Source: Madurella fahalii (Eukaryota > Ascomycota > Sordariomycetes > Sordariales). From it: a stretch of 64,000 nucleotides of DNA. A model generated the notes under the pieces. It was given only the letters and a program-made list of their open reading frames with translations, did no database searches and was not told where the DNA came from. Shown here piece after piece: positions 33,936-46,226 of the stretch. A program made the position numbers and the translations under genes. Every line of letters starts with the position of its first letter. The first letter of the stretch is position 1. The stretch lies in NCBI GenBank assembly GCA_029876055.1, contig CM056875.1, positions 558,001 through 622,000 of the forward strand, written 5' to 3'.

Positions 33936-34959
33936 ATGACGCTGACCATTGGCATTTTCCCCGCTTCAGGCGGTCTCGGAACTAGCACCTATACACATCT
34001 CCTAAAGCTAGTCCCCAATAACGCCGTCGTCCTCATCAACCGGTATCCCGAGAAGATACCACAGTCTTACGTCGACGCCGGATTGCAGGTTCGCAAAGCT
34101 TCGTATGAGAGCACGCCGTCCGAACTCAACGCTGCCTTTTCCAGCATAGACGTCCTCTTCCTCATCTCGTATCCGAGCCATGTCCATGACTACCGAACCA
34201 AGGCATGCGAATTATCCCACATCCATCCAAGCAAGCACCGTGCCTAACATATGAATCCGACAGGTCCACATCCGCGCCGTGGACGCCGCAAAAAGTGCAG
34301 GCGTAGCCCACATTTTCTACAGCTCACTCGGCTTCGCAGGAGATTACCAGTCCACTTCCCTAGCCGAGGTGATGCAAGCGCATCTCGATACGGAGCGCTA
34401 CCTCGCCAAACTAGCCGCCGAGGAGGACAACAGTCGTCCCTTTACCTACACCTCGATCCGCGAGGGCCTGTACGCGGAATCCACGCCCATCTACACGGCC
34501 TTTTTCGATCCCCGCCAACCGGAAACGTTACATAACGGCGAGATCTGCATCCCGCACGACGGATCCGGCCCGGGTGTCGCGTGGGTCAAACGCGACGAGC
34601 TGGGCGAGGCTTCGGCGCGGCTGATTGCATCCTATGTGAAGGACAAGGACGGATTTCTGTTCAAGAACCGCATCGTCCTGCTCACCGGGCCGCGGGTGTG
34701 GTCGCTACATGAGACGATCGAGGTTCTGGCTAGGATCGTGGGCAGGGAGGTGAAAATCAGGGAGATCTCGGTGGACGAGTACGTCAAGTTGCCCCGGGTG
34801 CGCGAGTGCTTCGGCTCTGAGGAACTCGCGAGGACGTGGGCGACAGCTTGGGATGCCATACGCGCAGGTGAGACAGCTGTTGTCACGCCAGAGTTGGAGG
34901 GGATCCTGGGGCGCAAGCCGGAGGCGTTTGACGTCGCAGTGAGAAAGCACTTTGCTTAG
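33936..34959 (+). CDS. NmrA-like NAD(P)-binding reductase
   Basis: Two exons, 33936-34202 and 34264-34959, give 320 residues. The ATG at 33936 begins M-T-L-T-I-G-I-F and the dinucleotide-binding loop A-S-G-G-L-G. After the intron V-H-I-R-A-V-D-A-A-K-S-A-G and H-I-F-Y-S-S-L-G-F-A-G match the strand-helix pair of NmrA-type proteins. The intron starts GCATGC and ends GACAG with a CTAAC branch site, so it is of the GC-AG kind; the only nearby GT, at 34191, would delete the conserved H-D-Y-R block. Proteins of this group bind NAD(P)H and act either as reductases on quinone/azo compounds or as redox-sensing regulators. It is the only intact gene beside the dead transporter and PKS remnant, and might be a survivor of that locus. 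Confidence 0.82.
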
Positions 34960-35185
34960 CCAATTGGCGCTCTCAGGGTCGGGAAGCAAGGGGAATGGAA
35001 ATTGGTAACCGAGGTTCTTACATTTCTTGTAGGCGCATTAGCTGAGCAGGTCGAAAACAATGCTCCTCCTCAGTTTCATCGTCTATAGCGGCAGTATTGC
35101 CGCTATAGACATTCTCGTGCATCATTGATGACTGAATTTTCCGCCCATTTCCTCCCCAGCCATCACAACAGCCGGAGGATGACAT

Positions 35186-35611
35186 TGAGTTGGGGGAATC
35201 TGTCCCCAAAGGACAGGGCCCCTCTGGCCAGAGGGACACACTTGCTAGGATGGCGACCCGGGGGCTGGAACTTGCCGTGGGCCCATTTTTCTTTTGTACC
35301 ATGAGTACCAGGGCCGTCCTGGCCATTGCTCCTTAGACAGGACAAACAATTCGGCACTCTTTTTCCACACCTGTTGCAGGCTCAATTGGCGAGCTTTCTT
35401 TGCCTGCAAAACAATCCCCCTCTGACCAGAGGGAGCTCTATCTGCACATGTTGTTTTGACCTTGTTCAGGCTGCAGAGACCCAATTTGTGGTGGTGTCGC
35501 CTGGCCTGTTTTTTGTCTAATTATCTTGTCCATTTGGCATTCGGCTACCTTTGCCCTCCCCCTTGTTTTGATAGGTAGGTGGGTGTAGATGTGTATTTCT
35601 GCACCATTTCA
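35186..35611 (+). mobile_element. Solo-LTR-like element, copy 2
   Basis: A 426-bp full-length copy, TGAGTT to TTTCA. The 4-bp flanks ACAT and GTAT differ at two positions, both transitions, so the duplication may have been mutated. It contains two short palindromes of the CCCTCTGGCCAGAGGG kind, one near each end. Confidence 0.75.
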
Positions 35612-36535
35612 GTATATAGCGGTAGAAGGACCGGCACACGCTGTTGAAGGCAAAGCTTGGTATAAGGGATAATATTAAATAGTAGAGTTGAAGGTCTAGA
35701 GCACATTACAGGGTGGAACGGTGTAGGGAAAATAATAGTTATATCGAGATCTGTGTCCGGCAAAATCATCGCTTTCGCTGTACGTCGCAAATCTCAGAGT
35801 TTGATTAGAAGAATCTGGGTGCCCGCACCTCGGCATAACCATGTGACTTTGCTCACCTTTGCTCAGAGCTTGAGATCCCGAAATACTCGTGGATGGACCC
35901 TGCGATAGTCTCTCATGACGGGCTAGATCGAGTTTAGCGTGTCTTATCGATGTGCAGTTAGCGCAGCTAATGCCTTTGTTAAGGACCTGGCGAAGAAGCC
36001 GAACGGCGAGGGAAGATGGAGAGGTTCGAGCCGGCCGTATGGGTATCTGAGGGCTACAGAGGAGGGAGTCTGGAAGAGATTCCTCACCTTTGAGAACCGC
36101 AGGGGGTTACTTAGTACGTAGTCTTTAGAGGCGCCTAAGAGGTCTGGTCCCGCCCTCCGCATCATCGCCATGCGTAAGACAGTGGGTGAAAAACGGATGG
36201 CGGCGGTCGCGGACTTTGACGGCCGTGACGGTCCAGGCTTGGCTGAATGAGAGGGCAGATGGATGGTCGTTTAACAACAAGTCCCAGCTGAAGTCATTGT
36301 TGCCTACTGACCGTTTTTTACGTTGCATTCGCGGCTAATGGTTGACATTAGAAAGTTGGCGTTGACCAGGAGCTGGACTGTAAGAAGGACAGGAGCCACT
36401 GAGAGGAAAATCAGCTTGTACTAGTATTCTGACCGATCTTTGTCAGCCAGTACGCTACAGCTGCGCGCCACCTATGTCAGCTGTATTGGTGAACTTGAAA
36501 TTCATTGAAGTTACAATTATATTTGCAGATTAACG
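35612..36535. other. Gene-free stretch, 3' flank of the ankyrin gene
   Basis: No supported gene. The open frames at 35939-36121 and on the opposite strand overlap and carry no recognisable domain. Confidence 0.45.
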
Positions 36536-39500
36536 TTATATCATATCACGGCCTGCGCCACCATCATCCGGATCAAATATATCTTTCCAATCCCATTCCA
36601 CCATCATGAGGTCCTCCATGTTGCGGTCCATCCCATGTTCACCATTAAAACCTAGTTGTTCGAGCTCGTTCGAATGATCCGGTTGATCCCGAGGCCAAAA
36701 GCCAAATTCTGTCCCTTCATCAATGCTGTGCATGGCTAAACCTTCGACTTCGGGCCCAGGAACCTGCGGGCTGACCGCTGACCGCCAGTCCCGCTCCTCA
36801 GCCCATAAAAGCCCAGCCTCTTCACTTATCATCGTCTCTGAAATTGCCGGGCCTGGCTCTAGTGAAGGGTTCAGCTGAGGGGTATCGACCTCGCTTTCCA
36901 CACCGTCCGCGATCCCGGCAGACCTCACTTCGGAATACGTGTCCACTTCGGCATCCGAACCATCGTCCGCCCCCGGGCTCTCATAATGATTAGATGCAGA
37001 GGATTCGGTATCCGAATCGTCCCACCCATCATCATCAGTACAATGTGGTGTATCCGGAACATCCAAGAGAGTTATCTCCTCTTGAGACATGAGAAGCCTT
37101 GCAGCAGCCATGTGTCCTCCCCGTTTGGCAAGCCACACTGCATGGTTATGTTTCCCCCAAGAGCATACAATTTTCCCCCCTCGACGCAGCAGCAAATCAA
37201 GAATTTCCAGCCGACCATACTCTGCAGCACTCTCGATGGCCGTCCTCCCCGTGGCCAAGGCCCCAGGCTGATTCACCTCAGCGCCATAGTCCAGGAGTTT
37301 ATGCACAATACTCAAGTGGCCTTTCATTGCGGCGACTTGTAAGGCTGTGATGCCGAAGTTCTCTGCCGGGTGGCCATTCGGGTCCGCGCCATTTCCCAGA
37401 AGCAAGTCCACCATTTCACCATGACCCAGTTCTGCGGCCGCCTGTAGCGCTGTGTAACCGTTTAGAGTGTCCACTTCGCGGTTGACCTTGGCTTTTGCCT
37501 CGATTAGCTTCTTGGCCAGAAAAACTCGGCCTGACCTGGCTGCGGCGACCAACGCTGACATTGGTGCTCTAGAACCATTGGGGGCACCACCGTAATTGTT
37601 GCCGTATGACTCTTCCAGTGATGGTAGCGGTTTGCTGTCTAAAAGATCTTCCGCCACAAGGTAGTTGCCCCACGCAATTGCGGTGGTGAGGGCAACGCCC
37701 ACTTGCCGCGAGCCCCAATCCATGTTCCTGAGCATCATCTGGACAACATCTCGGAGTCCTTCTTTTGCTGCGTCGACAATCGCCGGAAGGTCGGGCGCAT
37801 CTCCGCAAAATGTTTGCGTATCCCATTGGACGTAAGAATCTAGGGAACCCTCTGTCGATCCAGGTTTCCATGCATCCGGTATATACTTGAGGACAAGATT
37901 GAAGACTTCGTCTAGTTTGGTGTTGGGAGGTGCCATACGTGGGCCGGAGCTTTGCGTAGCCTCTCGCCGCAGGTTAGCAATCATGCGGACTACCACCTTC
38001 AAAGTCCTTTGGCGCACAGGTGCTCCTCGTCGAAGTAAAAATTCAATCAACTCGAGATCTAAATCTTCCTCAATTGCGCATTCGAGCGGCCCCATGCTGT
38101 GCGCCCCAGTATTGGACAGGTCGAGATCATCGTATAACAAAATGCGGCGCAGGAGTGTCTTGTTTTCATCAGGAACTCTGATGGCGCTGGCGACGATGTC
38201 CGATGCGTACTGCAGAAGAGCAGGATCAAGGAGTCCATTGTGCTCCATAAATCCCATCATCTCTTCGTTCGGAATTGCGTCCAACTGTCCCGTCTCAACT
38301 CCTCCGGCATCGTGTATGGACTGGGCTATTGCCACATCGCCACTCTCAATTGCAGTCCCCAAAGCGGTTTTTGTTGACCGGGACCAAGTGGGTGCGTGAA
38401 GAGGAGCGTTGTAATTGAGAAAGAGCCGGACCAAGTCGAGATTCTTGACCGCGGCCGATGCAATTAATGCGCCGCCAAGGACAGCGCCCTTCTGCACCAA
38501 AAACTTGCATAGGTCGATACCCGGTTGGAAATCATCGCGTGCGCTGAATTGGCGGATGAAAAGCTCAAGGAGAGAGGACCGTCTGCAAAGTACACAGTGG
38601 GCGCATACCCCGTTTTTATCTGCAAGGCGGACGCTGGCTCCGTGGTCAACCAGAAACTTCGCGATTTCGATGTGCCCATTACCGCATGCGACAGCCAAAG
38701 GAGACAAAGGCACATATGGATGGCCAGTGTTGCTGATTCCTGGTGCATCGATCTCGGCATGTGCTTCTAAGAGGAGGAATTTGCACATCTCGAGGCTCCC
38801 GGCGCGAGCGGCAAGACCAAGGGCCGTTGTTTCGTCACAGAAGGGACAGAATATGCTGTCCGCCGCAAAGCTTGGAATGAGCCTTTCCCAGGAATGTCGT
38901 CGCTGTACCGCATCCACGTTTGCGCCCCGCGCTACCAGGGCTTTTGCCAATTCCAGTTCACCCCTCTCGACCGCGAGACCAAGCAATGTCATCCTCTGAT
39001 TCCGCACCGATTTTGAAGCCTCAGGGTTCCCGCTTGCATCCAGTAGCCGCAGGAACATCTCGGCTTGTCCATGGGTGAGAGCTCGCCACATGGCGTCAGG
39101 ACTGACGGGAGCCTTCGCCTTGATGAGTGTTTCTGCCACTGTCCAATGCCCCAGCCTAATGGCTGAACTCAATGGCGACTTGGCTAAACCCCAGGAATCT
39201 CGGGAACGGTACCGAACTTTTCCAGGCGCCGCACCATGCTCGAGAAGAGCCCGAACCGCTAGCAGCGATGTCTCCTCGTCCTCGTTATCTGCTGCAATTT
39301 GCAGGGGGTATTCGCCGAGACGTGAGAACTGGACTCGAACACGACTGTCAACATCGACGCCTGAGTTCAATACAAACTGGAGTAGGTCTAGTCTGCCTGA
39401 ACTCAAAGCGCACGACAGGAATCGGTCCTTAATCGCCGAGACGGCGAAATTGGGAGTAGAGAAGAATGTCTTGCACCGCTGGAGTCCGCCCTTTTTGACA

Positions 39501-40562
39501 CTTTCCCAGAGATGTAAGATATATTCATCGGAATCTCGTTTCCAGTCGCGAAGTTCTGCAACGGAGGAAGCTTCCCTATTGTCGTATTCTGAAAGGTCAT
39601 TCGCCAAAAGGTAAAGGTGTACCATGAGACTTTCCTCAGTCTCAGTTGTGGTTTGGTTGCCCACCAATGCCTGCATTATATCGTTGGATTGTCCAGAATA
39701 CTCTTCTGGCATCACGCGTCTGAGCGCTTCAGCTGCCCATGGAATACTCCGGGCTCTCTGTAAGATTGTTCGACAATCAGGGCCTGAGGCAGACATCAGG
39801 GCGGCGAAAATCTCTGATTTCGGCCATGAACTCCCGCCTCCGGTGATGCTGACAGACGTCATTGCCGTATGTGAACCAGGGCGGAGAGGGTTTGAACCTG
39901 TGGTTTTCTGTCAATTTGTTGTTCCATTGCCGACATGAGGCCTACCTACATTGGAAACCTAACGCGCGAAGAGTCCTCAAGAGGCCTAACCACGGGCTTC
40001 CAGCATTGCACTCTACAAATCGGTAGATTGGATCAGGAGGGCAGATAAAAAAGGGATCAGGTGGCTCCGGGGATGCTTGGACAGCTTCTAATCAACCCAA
40101 ACCTGTTAATTGGACTCGTCTGAATGGTAGGGTAAGCATGTTAGGAACTTACCCTTCCCTGTCACGATTGAATACTTCTCTCGAAGCGTGAGCCCCTTAG
40201 TTCCATATCTGGAGATCTCTCGCCGAACCTTGTCGGGTGGGATGCGGACTCCTTCGTAATATATCTCTCCTTGCTTGTCTTTCGTGATCTGCCCCATTTT
40301 TCGTTCCACTTGTATCCACTTCCTGAATCCCATCTTATACTTCTTAATGTTCCATCCTTTCAGCTTTCTCTCGTATGTAGCCTTGCTAAAAGATCGTAAG
40401 CCACTCTTGTCGTTGCTACGGTAAGGATGCTGCAATCACCGACCTGGCGACGAAACCATGGGTTGCTTGCATAATACCAATTATGTCTTGAACTGTCCGC
40501 TTCTCAATAATGTAGAGTCGTTCAATCTCGGCGCGATGCGCATCCCAATCGATCGTCTTCAT
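36536..40562 (-). CDS. Clr5-domain ankyrin-repeat protein
   Basis: Three exons on the minus strand, 40562-40444, 40385-40153 and 39897-36536, give 1237 residues. Exons 1 and 2 form the Clr5 domain (W-D-A-H-R-A-E-I-E-R-L-Y, then H-G-F-V-A-S-K-A-T-Y-E-R-K-L-K-G-W), which in fungi is a putative DNA-binding or adaptor module. After a linker, about a dozen ankyrin repeats run from near residue 290 to 1080 (for example L-A-V-A-C-G-N-G-H-I-E-I-A-K-F-L and T-A-L-Q-A-A-A-E-L-G-H-G-E-M-V-D). The C-terminal 130 residues are acidic. Phases agree at both junctions; intron 2 is long (255 bp), so a split into two genes remains possible, with the ATG at 39862 as the alternative start. Clr5-ankyrin proteins are abundant in Pezizomycotina and some are thought to act in non-self recognition or regulation; no function is proven. 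Confidence 0.82.
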
Positions 40563-40823
40563 TGTGCCAATTTTGATAACAAAAGTTGATGAACTGAGTT
40601 TGTCGATGCACGGAAAATGGATGAACGAGTAGGTGTACCAGGGGGCGCCAGACAGGGTCAATTATAGGCAGTGAATGACCCTTCAAAGCACCAGAACCGT
40701 TGGAACTTGTGATTGGGCAATGACAAAACCATCATGGTTGGGGGCTTGCCTGCAGCAAGTTATTGGCCGATGCCAAAAACATCAGTCAGTTACACAACAG
40801 CAGTGGGGGAGGCTCAGAGGTCA

Positions 40824-40848
40824 TGGCCAATCGCCTAGCGATTGGCCA
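40824..40848. promoter_or_regulatory. Perfect inverted pair of CCAAT boxes in a divergent promoter
   Basis: TGGCCAATCGC, three bases, then its exact reverse complement GCGATTGGCCA. Each arm contains a core CCAAT box, the site of the fungal HAP complex. It lies 262 bp upstream of the Clr5-ankyrin ATG and 216 bp upstream of the small gene at 41064, so it could serve both. Further ATTGG cores are at about 40705-40770. Confidence 0.6.
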
Positions 40849-41063
40849 GTTCCAAATCCATCACTTGGGGGGGATTCTCATGTTATGTATTCATCGTTAA
40901 GGTACTTTAGGGGGCTCGATCCATTCATAAACATGAAGATACCCCAACCTGAAAACACCCAGCTCACGTTAATATCCTCCACCCAGTACGGCCACGTCAA
41001 CCTGCTCGACGGAGCTCTCAAGGCCCCCATATCTCCAGTTTCATCAACCTGGGTCCATGAAGG

Positions 41064-41456
41064 ATGAACACCGAATCAGTTATCGCGCTCATTTCAGTTG
41101 TCGTTGCTCTCCCTTCAACCTGCATCGTTATGGCCAAATGCTATCATTTCGTGCGCAGAAGCTATCGGCAATCGCCTTCAGATGGTGAGCCTCCTGCTGA
41201 AGTCAGCTTTCGGTACCCTGACCACAATCTCTAACACGAATCTCAGAGGAGACCGCCATGGATTCTCCAGGTAATCCAGGCAATCAACCACTCCATCGGG
41301 CTCCCACTACGAATAGTATATTATTGGTGGTAGCTGTTAGCCGGAATTGGCATCAGGTCTGATGAGTTGTTGTTTCCAGACGAGGAGAGATTATGGGACT
41401 CGGAGAAACAGCAAGTATTCGAAGCAGTTTCACGAAGAAGAGACGGTGGCACCTGA
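41064..41456 (+). CDS. Small one-helix membrane protein, three exons, 73 aa
   Basis: Exons 41064-41184, 41247-41270 and 41380-41456. The first encodes M-N-T-E-S-V-I-A-L-I-S-V-V-V-A-L, a single transmembrane helix followed by a basic stretch (F-V-R-R-S-Y-R). Intron 1 (GTGAGC, CTAAC, CAG; 62 bp) and intron 2 (GTAATC to CCAG, 109 bp) lead to an acidic tail (D-E-E-R-L-W-D-S-E-K-Q). If intron 2 is not removed, a 78-residue product ending at 41362 results. The splice signals and the hydrophobic start support a real gene, but no family is recognised. Its divergent pairing with the Clr5-ankyrin gene suggests a shared role, which is inference. Confidence 0.45.
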
Positions 41457-41505
41457 GAAATGGGTACAACCAGAACAACCACCAAGCCCAACCCCCAAGC
41501 CCCAA

Positions 41506-41531
41506 CCCCCCCCCCAAAAAAAAAAAAAAAA
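41506..41531. repeat. C10-A16 homopolymer junction
   Basis: Ten C followed directly by sixteen A, 50 bp after the small gene's stop. It could mark an old retro-insertion tail or be a chance tract; length may be unreliable in assemblies. Confidence 0.8.
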
Positions 41532-41994
41532 GTTAAAACAGCCACACTCTGTCAAATCAAGACCGAATTCCATTATATTGAACATACAGCTCTATGTAAC
41601 TTAGTGCTTAATGTGCCGCCCTTCAACTTTCATGAAATTTTATCTTTTCATCTATCGAATCGGCCGGCCAGGAAATCAATAGGTATAGCAACCCAAGCCT
41701 CCTTCATAGCTGCAGCTATCTGGGGGACATTCTTAATCCTGTGACGCCACACCCCGAGGCGTAACCCATCTAATGCCACAAGTTCTTAATAGTTCTTAAT
41801 AGGACAGAGGTCTGGGCTCTAGAGTGGCCATTCCAGTATTTTGATCCAGGCCAAGCCCATGACGCGGCCTAGAAACCTACCTACCATGGTGATACCTTGC
41901 GCTATCCTCCTGTAACTACACCCTAGAACCGTACATTGCGTTCATTTTCTGTAAGAAAGGAACGAGATAAAGCAGGAATATCTAGTTAGTATAT

Positions 41995-42344
41995 TGAGTT
42001 AGGAAAAACTGTTTCTAGAGGGCAGGGTCCCTCTGATCAGAGGGCTACACTTCCTGGGATAGCGCCCGTTCTTTTGCACCATAAGTAGGGCCGTACTGGC
42101 CATTGCTCCTTAGACAGAACAATCAATTCAGCACTCCTTCCATCACTTGTTGTAGGCTCATTTGATGGGTTTTCTTTGCGTGCAAAACGATCACCTTCTA
42201 ATTAGAGGGAGCTGTATATGTATATATTATTTGACCTTGTTTAGGCTGCAGGGACCTAACTTGCGGTAGTGTCGCCTGGCCTGACTTGTCTATCCTGTCT
42301 GCCTGGCATTCAGCTACGTTTGCACTCCCTCTTGTTTTGATGGG
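41995..42344 (+). mobile_element. Solo-LTR-like element, copy 3 (truncated)
   Basis: Begins TGAGTT like the other plus-orientation copies but loses similarity after GTTTTGATGGG, about 80 bp short of the end. It is the most diverged copy, with several C-to-T and G-to-A changes (for example GTTAGG for GTTGGG). Confidence 0.7.
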
Positions 42345-44553
42345 CCTAGTAATTAAAGCGGAGAGTGACGGATCCAACGAGTGAGAAGCGCAGTTCCATA
42401 TTCCGAACCTCCATCTCGTTTCTATGTTTAAGAGCTGAGTTACAAGGCACCTAAAAGCGCCTCGTCTAGTGGTCACGCCTTGTTGCAGGGTCGCGGCTCG
42501 AGAGTTCGGACGCATGGTGATCTCGGTACTTAATGAGTGCAAGCGGAAAGAGAGAGGGAGAGGAGGAGAAAAGATACTTTCCGAGAATCCCAGGTTCGCT
42601 GCTTTCCGCTTCAGGTACTCCATTACGCTTTAATCGGGTTAATAAGTTGCCAACACGAGGCTGTCAGCGCTCGGCCGCAGAAGCGGTTAGCGACAGAAAC
42701 AGAGTCTGGTCTGAACGAATAGTTACACGTGTCCCCTTCGGCATTCCCAACCTTGCTAACGAATGTCTCGCGTCGCAACAGCAGCGGCACCCGGTAGTTT
42801 AATTCTCATTTGACATGGACTTACAAGGGACTTGCGCTTCTTGAGCCCGTCGAGAGGTTCGGGACACTCGTGGGCTTCTTGCTTAAGAAAACATATCGTC
42901 CCCGACTTCGGAGGGATCGAGAGCTCCCATCTTCAGTCCCAGGTCTGTTCCTGTCCGTCCTTATAACCGTATCTCCATTCGTGTCTGTCATAAAGGCAAT
43001 TGTTGGATGACGCCTAGCAGCTTGTGACTAGCAGTGACTAGCACTTAACATGTTTTTATATGTGCACCCATCCTAACCTCGAGAGTCCAGACTACCTTAG
43101 CCTACTCCCTAAACATAGTCCCGGGGACCGGCTTAAGCAACAAACCCATCTCAGAGGTACTGAGTCCGCTAGAGTCACCGGAAACGCTAGTCAAACATTT
43201 GCTGTAATCGGCTGCACCGCTAACGCCATGGCCGATAAGTCGATGAACCGAAGACAACCGCCGCAAAGTTGGGATTTGGATGCCATCCGTATCTGTTTAT
43301 TTGGCGTGGTCATTTAGTTTGACGGCGAAGTTAAGCGTGTGTAAATGGATTATAAGCGCAGCGCATTGTCTTTCTGGCCGGCAAACATTAACAACCATGG
43401 GAAACGACACTGTAACCTGGTCAAGGGTAAGCGCGCTTCTAGTTCCTGAGCAGGATAATTCGCAAACCCATCACTGCCGAGCTCTCCCAAATTATGGCGG
43501 GCTGCAAGTTTATATATTTAATCGGGGTTCTTTTCTTAATCCGCTAAGGTAGGGTAATGATAGAACGGCTAAGACGCAGCAAGCGGAACACTGTATGTTG
43601 AGGAGAAGAGGGGGGGAGGGGACCAAGTAATGTGGAAGGCGACGAGATATCCCACACACGCTTTACTGGATTGTAGTGGCCCAATAAGCGACCCTCGCTG
43701 GGAGCCCTGAGCAAGCTGCGCCGGGGCGGAAAAATGTTGGCAAGCGCTGCTCGGTCGCGGATCACGTTAACTAATCCTCTGCCACTCCGGTCGTTGATCG
43801 TGACCCGGCCGCCCTGCTAAGCCGCAATTGCCTCTGCTGCTTCGAGAACCCGTTTTCCATAACTCGCTGGACATATACCTGTACAGTACATCCGCGGTGA
43901 CCGGCCCGGCCTCGCCAAGGATGCACGCCTCTGGGCTGGCTCATCGGATTACAACCGAGCCACGGCTGCAGATAAGGCATGGCTGACAGGTGTACCGGGA
44001 CTGGCCGTGATCCCCGAAATTGCCCACACTTTGCAGCATCTCCGGTCGACCCGGGGACTCGGGGTTCAACCGCGTATCGATTGATGGTCGAAAAGCATGT
44101 GCACGTTATGTTGCAGCACACCTCCATTCCCACGCGGCCAAGCAGGCTGTCATTCACTTTACCAACGGTCTTGTCAGCACCCGGGAGGGGAAAAGTCAGC
44201 CAATCTGCCGTGCCGTTGTTCCCGGAGCCTGTGTGTCTTGCCACGCAGCGTTGTCGGCAATTGAGCCGCACCAACCTTGTATAGCGCGTGGCCTGTGGAT
44301 CAATATGTCCCTCATTCGAGCTTAATCTGGGTATTTAGATGAGCCCTGTTCTGGGCTCTCCTATAGGACAATTGGGATGCGCGGATATTCAGGGGGGGAG
44401 ACCTTCTCCTCACGGATACCCCTCGGCGCCTAGTACCGTATATAGCTTGGAAAACCTGTTCGGCTTCTAGAATAATAACGGTCATGCACTGGACCTGATC
44501 GTCTCGCTCCCAACCTGCATGTGATACCGAGAGCTTCCCTTGAGCTGAACACG
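42345..44553. other. Gene-free stretch
   Basis: No gene is supported. Around 42457-42510 there is a weak tRNA-like stretch (GTCTAGTGGTCA resembling an A-box), without a proper T-arm. The end of the region must contain the promoter of the secreted three-module protein. Confidence 0.4.
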
Positions 44554-46226
44554 ATGGTTGCCCGCTTCTTCCTGCAGGCTGCTTCTGCGGCTGTGCTGGT
44601 TTCCGCCCAGTTTCCACCGCCCGTGAGCACTGGATGTACCTCCAAGTCGTTCTCGATCCCGAGCTGGTTCGTCCAAGATGTCAACCACTCGGAGAGCGGC
44701 AATGTATCATTCACTCTCTGGAACCGCGCGAGCAATTCGACCACGAGCCTGGCCTGCGAGACTAAAGAGAGCGGCTGGAACGCATGCGGCCCCCTTCAAG
44801 AGACCTCCGCATCGAATGGCACGCTTCAGGTGGCCGTGCAGGTCAGTGACGGCTCGGCGGCGTTCCGCGTCAATGAGACTTGGGTCTGCAGCGACCGAGG
44901 GACCGAGTAAGCCTTCACATCCGTTCGATCCCAGGTGGTGAGCCGCAGATGTTCTAACGGACAAATAGTATCTCGTTCACGGCTGTTGGAAACAACTCGG
45001 CCGCGCTGAATTACACCTCCCCGCTACTAGTCAAGGGGTCGCTCCTTGAACCCGTAGCTATCACACCTGCCTATGCCGATGGCCCTACGGGGCACGACTC
45101 ACCGGGGTGCATAGCGAGGTCGGAGAAGCCATCCTGGGTTCTGTCGCACGTCGCATATACAAACCGGACGGGAGATGGCGTCAATACCATGCCGTTCCGA
45201 AGCTTCAACCTGATCCTGACCAACCCTGCCAACGGATACCAGGCTAGCTGCATGCCCGGAACCTCATTCGACTACAGCGCAGATCCCGCCCATCTCGTCT
45301 GCGCCGGTGAGGAGTTTCAGTCCTTCAGAGTCGGGAGATACCCCGTCTCCACCACGGCGTCCTTTGATGAGACCACGTCGACCTTTTCGCTGCAGCAGAC
45401 ATGGTTTTGTGATGACCAGGACCCTGCAAAACCGTGAGTAAGCCCTTGAAACAGCTGCCTTACTAATAGGTTTTACCCCGAGAGGTGCGCTAACCGGTTT
45501 TCCAGCCTAAACATCACGGCGACAGGCAGCGTTAAGCTTCCTTTCAAGTGCACTACCGAGGAGCTCGAAGACGGGGAGACCGAGACCATCTGCATCACTG
45601 GGGATGATGTCACGGTCGAAGGAAAGCTTGGCACGGTAGTGACACTGCCTCCTTATGTGATCGAGGAGCCCGTTCCCGCCGCCGACGGCTGCACGATTTC
45701 CTCCATATTCAACCCCAGGTGGAGCTTCAGCGCCTTTAACATCTTCAATGCCAACAGCAGCTCCTCGTCCGTTACATTTGAGGTTATTCTGCAGACGGAC
45801 CGCGGTTTCCAGTACCCCATCCCCATCTACCAGGGCGCGCCGGTGGAGGGCAACGCAGGTTGGTACGAGTGCGACATTGGCGCCGACGGAGGCAATGCGC
45901 TGCCGCTCTGGCCGTATGAGTGCAGCTTCAAATACACTCCCGCAACGAAGGAGCTTGTGCTCGACGCAGACTGGTCGTGTCAGGATCTGGATATGGATCA
46001 CCCGTAAGTCATGTCGGCCCCGTTCCCCCTCTCACATATCCCATGTTCAACACCACTCACACGACATGTGCAATGCAGGGTCTACTTCAGCGGCATCTCC
46101 ACCACGACCGTCAACGCCACGCTGACCTGCGAAACGGTTGCCGGTCAGTCGCACTGCGCGCCTGCCGACACGGGCTATAGCTGGGTGGCCCCCATTGCCA
46201 ACGTTACATGGGGGATGTCGGCCTAA
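44554..46226 (+). CDS. Secreted cysteine-containing protein with three repeated modules
   Basis: Four exons, 44554-44906, 44969-45433, 45506-46003 and 46079-46226, give 487 residues. A signal peptide (cleavage near V-S-A-Q, residue 19) is followed by three modules of 95-130 residues. Each starts G-C followed by an aromatic-Pro/Ser-Trp segment (P-S-W-F, P-S-W-V, P-R-W-S) and ends in a W-x-C-x-D motif: E-T-W-V-C-S-D, Q-T-W-F-C-D-D, A-D-W-S-C-Q-D. Each module end is followed within a few codons by an intron, all three in phase 2, so the gene grew by tandem duplication of an exon unit. Many N-glycosylation sites are present. No enzyme motif is visible; the modules resemble small beta-sandwich, AA1-like secreted proteins of fungi. 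It is extracellular; a role in adhesion or host interaction is only a guess. Confidence 0.75.

Noticed and set aside
41506..41531. Poly-A tract as evidence for a processed retrocopy of the small gene
   Set aside because: The gene model contains introns, so it is not a processed copy; the tract alone proves nothing.
42457..42515. tRNA-like stretch with GTCTAGTGGTCA
   Set aside because: It has an A-box-like part but no proper T-arm or acceptor pairing, so it is not a tRNA gene.
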